From assembly GCA_002717185.1 (NCBI GenBank), contig PBDC01000056.1, forward strand, positions 4,807 to 22,513: a stretch of DNA of 17,707 nt. The letters run 5' to 3'. Origin of the DNA: Rhodospirillaceae bacterium. Lineage in GTDB: Bacteria; Pseudomonadota; Alphaproteobacteria; UBA8366; GCA-2717185. The notes below the pieces were generated by a model. The model was not told the DNA's origin, did no database searches, and saw only the letters and a list, made by a program, of their open reading frames with translations. Made by a program: the position numbers and the translations under genes. Below are positions 14,280 to 17,707 of this stretch, piece by piece. Positions within the stretch are counted from its first letter, which is position 1. Every line of letters starts with the position of its first letter.

Positions 14280-15500
14280 ATGAAACACCCCAACATTCCA
14301 GCGGACACACCGCTTGATGATCCCACCAATCTGCCGCTGAAGGGTAAGAAGGTAATTGAGTTCTGTCATGTGGTAATGGGGCCTAGCTGTGGCCTCATCC
14401 TGGCAGAACTGGGCGCAGAGGTAATCAAAGTTGAGCCGGCTCCGCACGGGGATCGGACGCGCGCACTGGAAGGCCATGTCGCTGGGTCCTTCGTCTATTT
14501 CAATCGCAGCAAAAAGGCGGTTGGCCTGAACCTGAAGACTGAAGGTGGGCGACAGGTCGCGCACCGGCTGCTAAAGGATGCTGACGTGTTGACCGAAAAT
14601 TTCGCCCCAGGGACCGCCGAGCGGCTTGGGATCGGCTATAACGAGGTCTCGCAACTAAATCCGCGACTGGTCTACTGCTCACTCAAGGGTTATCTGCCTG
14701 GGCCTTACGAGAACTACGCGGCGCTGGATGAAGTTGTGCAGTACAGCACTGGCCTTGCCTATATGACGGGGCTGCCCGGCCGGCCTATGCGCGCGGGCTC
14801 ATCGGTCGTCGATATCGCTGGCGGGATGTTTGGTGTCATTGGTATCCTATCCGCGCTATTGCAACGCGACCTAACCGGACACGGTCGACACGTCCAGAGC
14901 GCACTCTACGAATCTTCCGCTTTCTTGGTCGGCCAACACATCGCCGCAGAAGCGCATACAGGTACCGTTCCACAGCCCTTCTCGGTACAGCCCCGATCCT
15001 GGGGAATTTACGAGACCTTCGACACACGCGACGGTACCGCCATCTTCGTCGGCATCACTAGCGACAAGCAATGGCAGACCTTTTGCGAAATGTACGACCG
15101 ACCTAGCCTGTTTAGCGAGCCGAAGTTCGACACCAACGAAAAACGGCGCCAAAACCATGATGAACTCTACGCAATCTGCCAGGAAATCTTTCTCGGCTAC
15201 GACAGCGATCCACTGATTGAGATGCTAGTGAATGCAGGCCTACCAGCCGCTCCAGTCGGCCAGCCACGCGATCTGCAACTGGACAAACAGATGAGCCACG
15301 ACAACCGGATGTCGTCGACCCAGTTTGCCTCCGGTACGACCGCTTACCTGCCGCGGCTTGGTGTAAATTTCAAGGGTGTCTCCGAACGGACCGGCGGCCA
15401 GGCACCGGCACTGGGTGAGCATACAGATACGGTTCTGGGCAATGCCGGCTTCAGCCCGCAGGAAATTGCCGCACTGCGTGATACCGGCGACATAGTTTAG
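14280..15500 (+). CDS. Class III CoA transferase (CaiB/BaiF/Frc family)
   Basis: A 406-residue enzyme that moves coenzyme A between carboxylic acids through an aspartyl-CoA anhydride. The N-terminal Rossmann part reads GKKVIEFCHVVMGPSCGLILAELGAEVIKVE, then PHGDRTR, the family hallmark. The catalytic acid is likely D150 in AALDEVVQYSTG, followed by TGLPGRPMRAGSSVVDIAGGMFG. The C-terminal part carries the usual swap-domain motifs (RRQNHDELYAI and LVNAGLPAAPVG). ATG 14280 (MKHPNIPADTPLDD) is preceded by a GAAAGAGAA ribosome site. It is in the same direction as the dioxygenase and 39 bases ahead of the sulfatase. It probably activates an acid generated by the neighbours so that it can enter beta-oxidation-like or lyase chemistry. 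Substrate unknown. Confidence 0.92.
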   Translation: MKHPNIPADTPLDDPTNLPLKGKKVIEFCHVVMGPSCGLILAELGAEVIKVEPAPHGDRTRALEGHVAGSFVYFNRSKKAVGLNLKTEGGRQVAHRLLKDADVLTENFAPGTAERLGIGYNEVSQLNPRLVYCSLKGYLPGPYENYAALDEVVQYSTGLAYMTGLPGRPMRAGSSVVDIAGGMFGVIGILSALLQRDLTGHGRHVQSALYESSAFLVGQHIAAEAHTGTVPQPFSVQPRSWGIYETFDTRDGTAIFVGITSDKQWQTFCEMYDRPSLFSEPKFDTNEKRRQNHDELYAICQEIFLGYDSDPLIEMLVNAGLPAAPVGQPRDLQLDKQMSHDNRMSSTQFASGTTAYLPRLGVNFKGVSERTGGQAPALGEHTDTVLGNAGFSPQEIAALRDTGDIV

Positions 15501-15539
15501 AAAGTTTGAAATCCCCACGGCATCGAGGATCACACCACA

Positions 15540-17105
15540 ATGACCAAGAAGCCCAACTTCCTCTTCATCATGACTGACCAACACCGCGCCGATTGGCTGG
15601 GTTGCGCCGGGCATCCGGTCCTGAAGACACCGAATATCGATGCAATCGCTGCCACAGGAACACGATTCGAGAAATTCCATGCAACCTCACCGGTCTGCAT
15701 GCCGAACCGGGCCAGCTTCATGACCGGCCGCTATCCCTCCACCCATGGCCTGCGCAGCAATGGCTGCACCCTGTCGCTACGCGCTAACACCTTCGTAGAC
15801 GTACTCGCCGCCGCTGGCTACCACACTGCTGCGATCGGCAAGAGCCATCTGCAGCCGATGATGGGTCAAGCACCCTTTGGAGAAAGCCAATTGGAAACCG
15901 GCCCGATCGACGAAGCCTGGCGGACAGACCCCGGCGACTACGAACAGGAGGAGCCGCACCGCTACCAGGGCGACACGCCGGTCGAATTTACGCCGCCCTA
16001 TTATGGCTACCAGTATGTCGACATAGTCAGCGATCACGGCGACCGATGCGGCGGCCACTACCAACAATGGTTCCGGCAATCCGCACCCAACTGGCAGGCG
16101 CTGCACGACCGAGACAACCAACTACCGCACAACTATATATGCCCGCAGGCCTACCGAACGCCGATACCGGAAGACCTCTATTCGACCGCCTATATCCGCG
16201 ACCGGGCGATCGACTATCTGAAAAGTCAGGCGAATGCGGTCGAGCCCTTCTTCGCTTTTGTATCCTTTCCCGACCCACACCACCCATTCAATCCGCCAGG
16301 GAAATATTGGGACCTATACCGGCCCGAGAATTTTGATGTGCCGCTAGCTTACGAGGCTCACCGCAACCCGACGCCGCCAATGCGCAAGATCTACGAGGAT
16401 TGGAAGAGCAACGCGAGACTGGTCTCTCCGATGACTGCTACCATGGCGACCGAGCGGCAGGTTCAAGAAGCGATGGCTCTAACAGCGGGCATGATCGCCA
16501 TGATCGACGACGCGGTCGGCGACATCGTCGCCGCCCTTCGGGATACCAGCCGCTACGACGACACGGTGATCTGCTTCACATCAGACCATGGCGACTACCT
16601 TGGCGATTTCGGCTTGCTGTTGAAGGGCGCCATGCCCTTTCAGTCGATCACCAAAGTACCAATGATATGGTCCGATCCGGCAGACCGCACAGCCAAGACG
16701 ACGGACGCCCTTTCATCGACAATAGACCTGCCTGCGACGATCTTGGAGCGGGCCGGCGTGCACCCCTATTTTGGCATGCAGGCGCAGAGCTTCCTCCCGG
16801 TGTTAAATGGCGAATCAGCGAAGCACCGGAACGAAATATTCATCGAGTACAATGATAGCGGCGCGCGCCTCGGCTTCCAGACTGCGGCCCGGGTCAGGGT
16901 CCTGGTCACCCACCATCACCGCTTCACGCTTTATAAAGACGAAGATTGGGGTGAGCTTTACGATTTGACCCAAGACCCGAATGAATCCCACAACAGGTGG
17001 GACGACATCGATTTCGTCGACGTGAAGGCCGAACTCTCGCTGCGGCTGAACCACATGCTGGCCGGCCTCATGGATGAAAGCCCGCGCCCACAGCGCCGCG
17101 CCTAA
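15540..17105 (+). CDS. Formylglycine-dependent sulfatase family hydrolase
   Basis: A 521-residue alkaline-phosphatase-superfamily hydrolase. The sulfatase signature is C53-M-P-N-R (SPVCMPNRASFMTGR); C53 would be converted to formylglycine by a maturase encoded elsewhere. Metal and active-site residues visible include D13 (IMTDQHRADWLG), K in IGKSHLQP and D349-H350 (TSDHGDYLGD). The C-terminal strand block ending in ELYDLTQDPNE is the standard sulfatase C-terminal subdomain. There is no signal peptide, so it acts in the cytoplasm, like choline sulfatase and phosphonate monoester hydrolase relatives, which are the nearest functional analogues. Substrates could be sulfate or phosphonate esters. 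It follows the CoA transferase by 39 bases and ends the plus arm. Confidence 0.92.
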   Translation: MTKKPNFLFIMTDQHRADWLGCAGHPVLKTPNIDAIAATGTRFEKFHATSPVCMPNRASFMTGRYPSTHGLRSNGCTLSLRANTFVDVLAAAGYHTAAIGKSHLQPMMGQAPFGESQLETGPIDEAWRTDPGDYEQEEPHRYQGDTPVEFTPPYYGYQYVDIVSDHGDRCGGHYQQWFRQSAPNWQALHDRDNQLPHNYICPQAYRTPIPEDLYSTAYIRDRAIDYLKSQANAVEPFFAFVSFPDPHHPFNPPGKYWDLYRPENFDVPLAYEAHRNPTPPMRKIYEDWKSNARLVSPMTATMATERQVQEAMALTAGMIAMIDDAVGDIVAALRDTSRYDDTVICFTSDHGDYLGDFGLLLKGAMPFQSITKVPMIWSDPADRTAKTTDALSSTIDLPATILERAGVHPYFGMQAQSFLPVLNGESAKHRNEIFIEYNDSGARLGFQTAARVRVLVTHHHRFTLYKDEDWGELYDLTQDPNESHNRWDDIDFVDVKAELSLRLNHMLAGLMDESPRPQRRA

Positions 17106-17235
17106 CATTTACGCCAGTCGTCTCAGTTGCCGAGCAATGCGACAGCCAAAAGTGCGGTCTTGCAACAGGGCCCCTGTCCTACGACCTCGTGCCAGAAGCG
17201 AGCGCCGCCCTCGGCGACCAGCAATTATCGGCTTT

Positions 17236-17260
17236 GCACCCGACTTCGGGCATAATTTTA
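17236..17260 (+). terminator. Possible weak terminator after sulfatase
   Basis: CCCG at 17239-17242 and CGGG at 17247-17250 close on an ACTT tetraloop, with two more bulged pairs outside, followed by CATAATTTTA. The stem is short and the distance from the stop is about 130 bases, so this is only a candidate. Confidence 0.25.
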
Positions 17261-17362
17261 CAAACATTCACGGAGCGTTCAATTAGCACTTTCATGCTGG
17301 AGGCATTAAAAAGGCTCATCTTGATCGTGCCGTTCCAGCAGCAGGGGCTCTGAAAATAGGAC

Positions 17363-17379
17363 AATTAGGCTTCCTAATT
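17363..17379. repeat. Perfect 7-base inverted repeat
   Basis: AATTAGG (17363-17369) and CCTAATT (17373-17379) are separated by CTT. It lies about 80 bases past the 3' end of the minus-strand YnfA-like gene. The stem is AT-rich and has no T-run on either side, so it may be an operator or a weak 3' end hairpin. Confidence 0.5.
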
Positions 17380-17461
17380 CATAAAATCGAACTTTGCTTC
17401 AAGGTACAAGCTATAACCACAAATTCCGATCCAACATTGGGGTTAGCCTTTGCGATCAGTA

Positions 17462-17707
17462 TTACGCGGTGGCCCTCGGTCCCGCGACGATAATCATCGC
17501 GCCAATTAGGCAGACCACGGCACCAACCGCATCCCAGCGGTCGGGCCGAACGCCCTCGACCAGCCAAAGCCAGCAGATCGAACTCACGATATAGACCCCA
17601 CCATAGGCGGCGTAGGTGCGCCCGGCCGCAGCGCTATCCACCAAGGTTAGTAGGTACGCGAACAACACCAATGCCAATAATCCCGGCAGCACCCACCAGA
17701 CCGGCTT
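17462..17707 (-). CDS. ynfA: YnfA/UPF0060 family membrane protein (5' end missing)
   Basis: The frame is open to the window end, so this is the C-terminal 81 residues of a protein of about 108. It matches the YnfA family closely: [25 protein letters not shown] corresponds to the conserved [15 protein letters not shown] block, [18 protein letters not shown] follows, and IIVAGPR ends the protein. YnfA proteins are small four-helix inner-membrane proteins structurally akin to SMR exporters; some are linked to efflux of cationic compounds. The upstream codons KPVWW before the first internal Met confirm that the protein continues beyond the window. It converges on the sulfatase arm with a 356-base gap and is probably unrelated to it. 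Confidence 0.9.
   Translation of the reverse strand, partial: KPVWWVLPGLLALVLFAYLLTLVDSAAAGRTYAAYGGVYIVSSICWLWLVEGVRPDRWDAVGAVVCLIGAMIIVAGPRATA

Larger units (their letters stand above)
17106..17461. other. 356-base region without a gene
   Basis: Between two convergent genes I see no supported protein or RNA gene. The second half is more AT-rich than the surrounding genes. It contains a weak stem after the sulfatase (17239-17250) and a perfect dyad at 17363-17379, listed separately. A near-palindrome, ACAGGG-C-CCCTGT, is at 17165-17177, without a T-run. Confidence 0.4.

Overview
This is a GC-rich, gene-dense bacterial window with no rRNA, tRNA, CRISPR array or transposase that I can see. Family content suggests a proteobacterium, most likely an alphaproteobacterium of the Rhodospirillales or Rhizobiales kind, possibly from an environmental assembly: class II dihydroorotase, DMT and DHA2 exporters, a catabolic TauD/CaiB/sulfatase set, a YnfA-like protein and the codon style. 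That placement is inference, because no phylogenetic marker other than pyrC is present.

Left part (1-6853). The 3' end of a DAO-family FAD oxidoreductase (1-609, +) faces an EamA/DMT exporter (779-1684, -). Next come an unrecognised protein (1846-2238, -) and, divergent from it, a small class I methyltransferase (2354-2983, +). The clearest housekeeping gene is pyrC (3139-4194, +). It is followed by a kynurenine-formamidase-like alpha/beta hydrolase (4358-5230, +). A two-gene unit with its own sigma70-like promoter then encodes a 101-residue coiled-coil-like protein and a 360-residue methyltransferase (5436-6853, +).

Middle (6854-10254). A 436-base leader holds no convincing gene. A 14-TM DHA2-type MFS exporter follows (7290-8843, +). 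The next stretch contains a long imperfect inverted repeat around an AT-rich loop (8951-9030). Then comes an amidohydrolase-2 (ACMSD-like) enzyme (9127-10254, +).

Right part (10279-17105). This is a divergent catabolic-looking locus. The minus-strand arm encodes, in transcription order, a SelA/DgaE-like PLP enzyme with an extra C-terminal beta-rich domain (12972-11494), an 81-residue zinc-ribbon-like protein (11438-11193) and a BD-FAE-like esterase (11064-10279). The plus-strand arm encodes a TauD/TfdA dioxygenase (13071-14132), a CaiB/Frc-type class III CoA transferase (14280-15500) and a cytoplasmic formylglycine sulfatase (15540-17105). The two arms share a 98-base intergenic region with a dyad at 13030-13048. 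The families fit import or efflux plus stepwise breakdown of an organic acid, possibly a sulfate ester or an amino- or amide-bearing compound: sulfate removal, oxygenation, CoA activation, PLP-dependent elimination, ester or amide hydrolysis and ACMSD-like decarboxylation or hydrolysis. The substrate is unknown and no dedicated regulator lies in the window. The window ends inside a YnfA/UPF0060 membrane protein (17462-17707, -).
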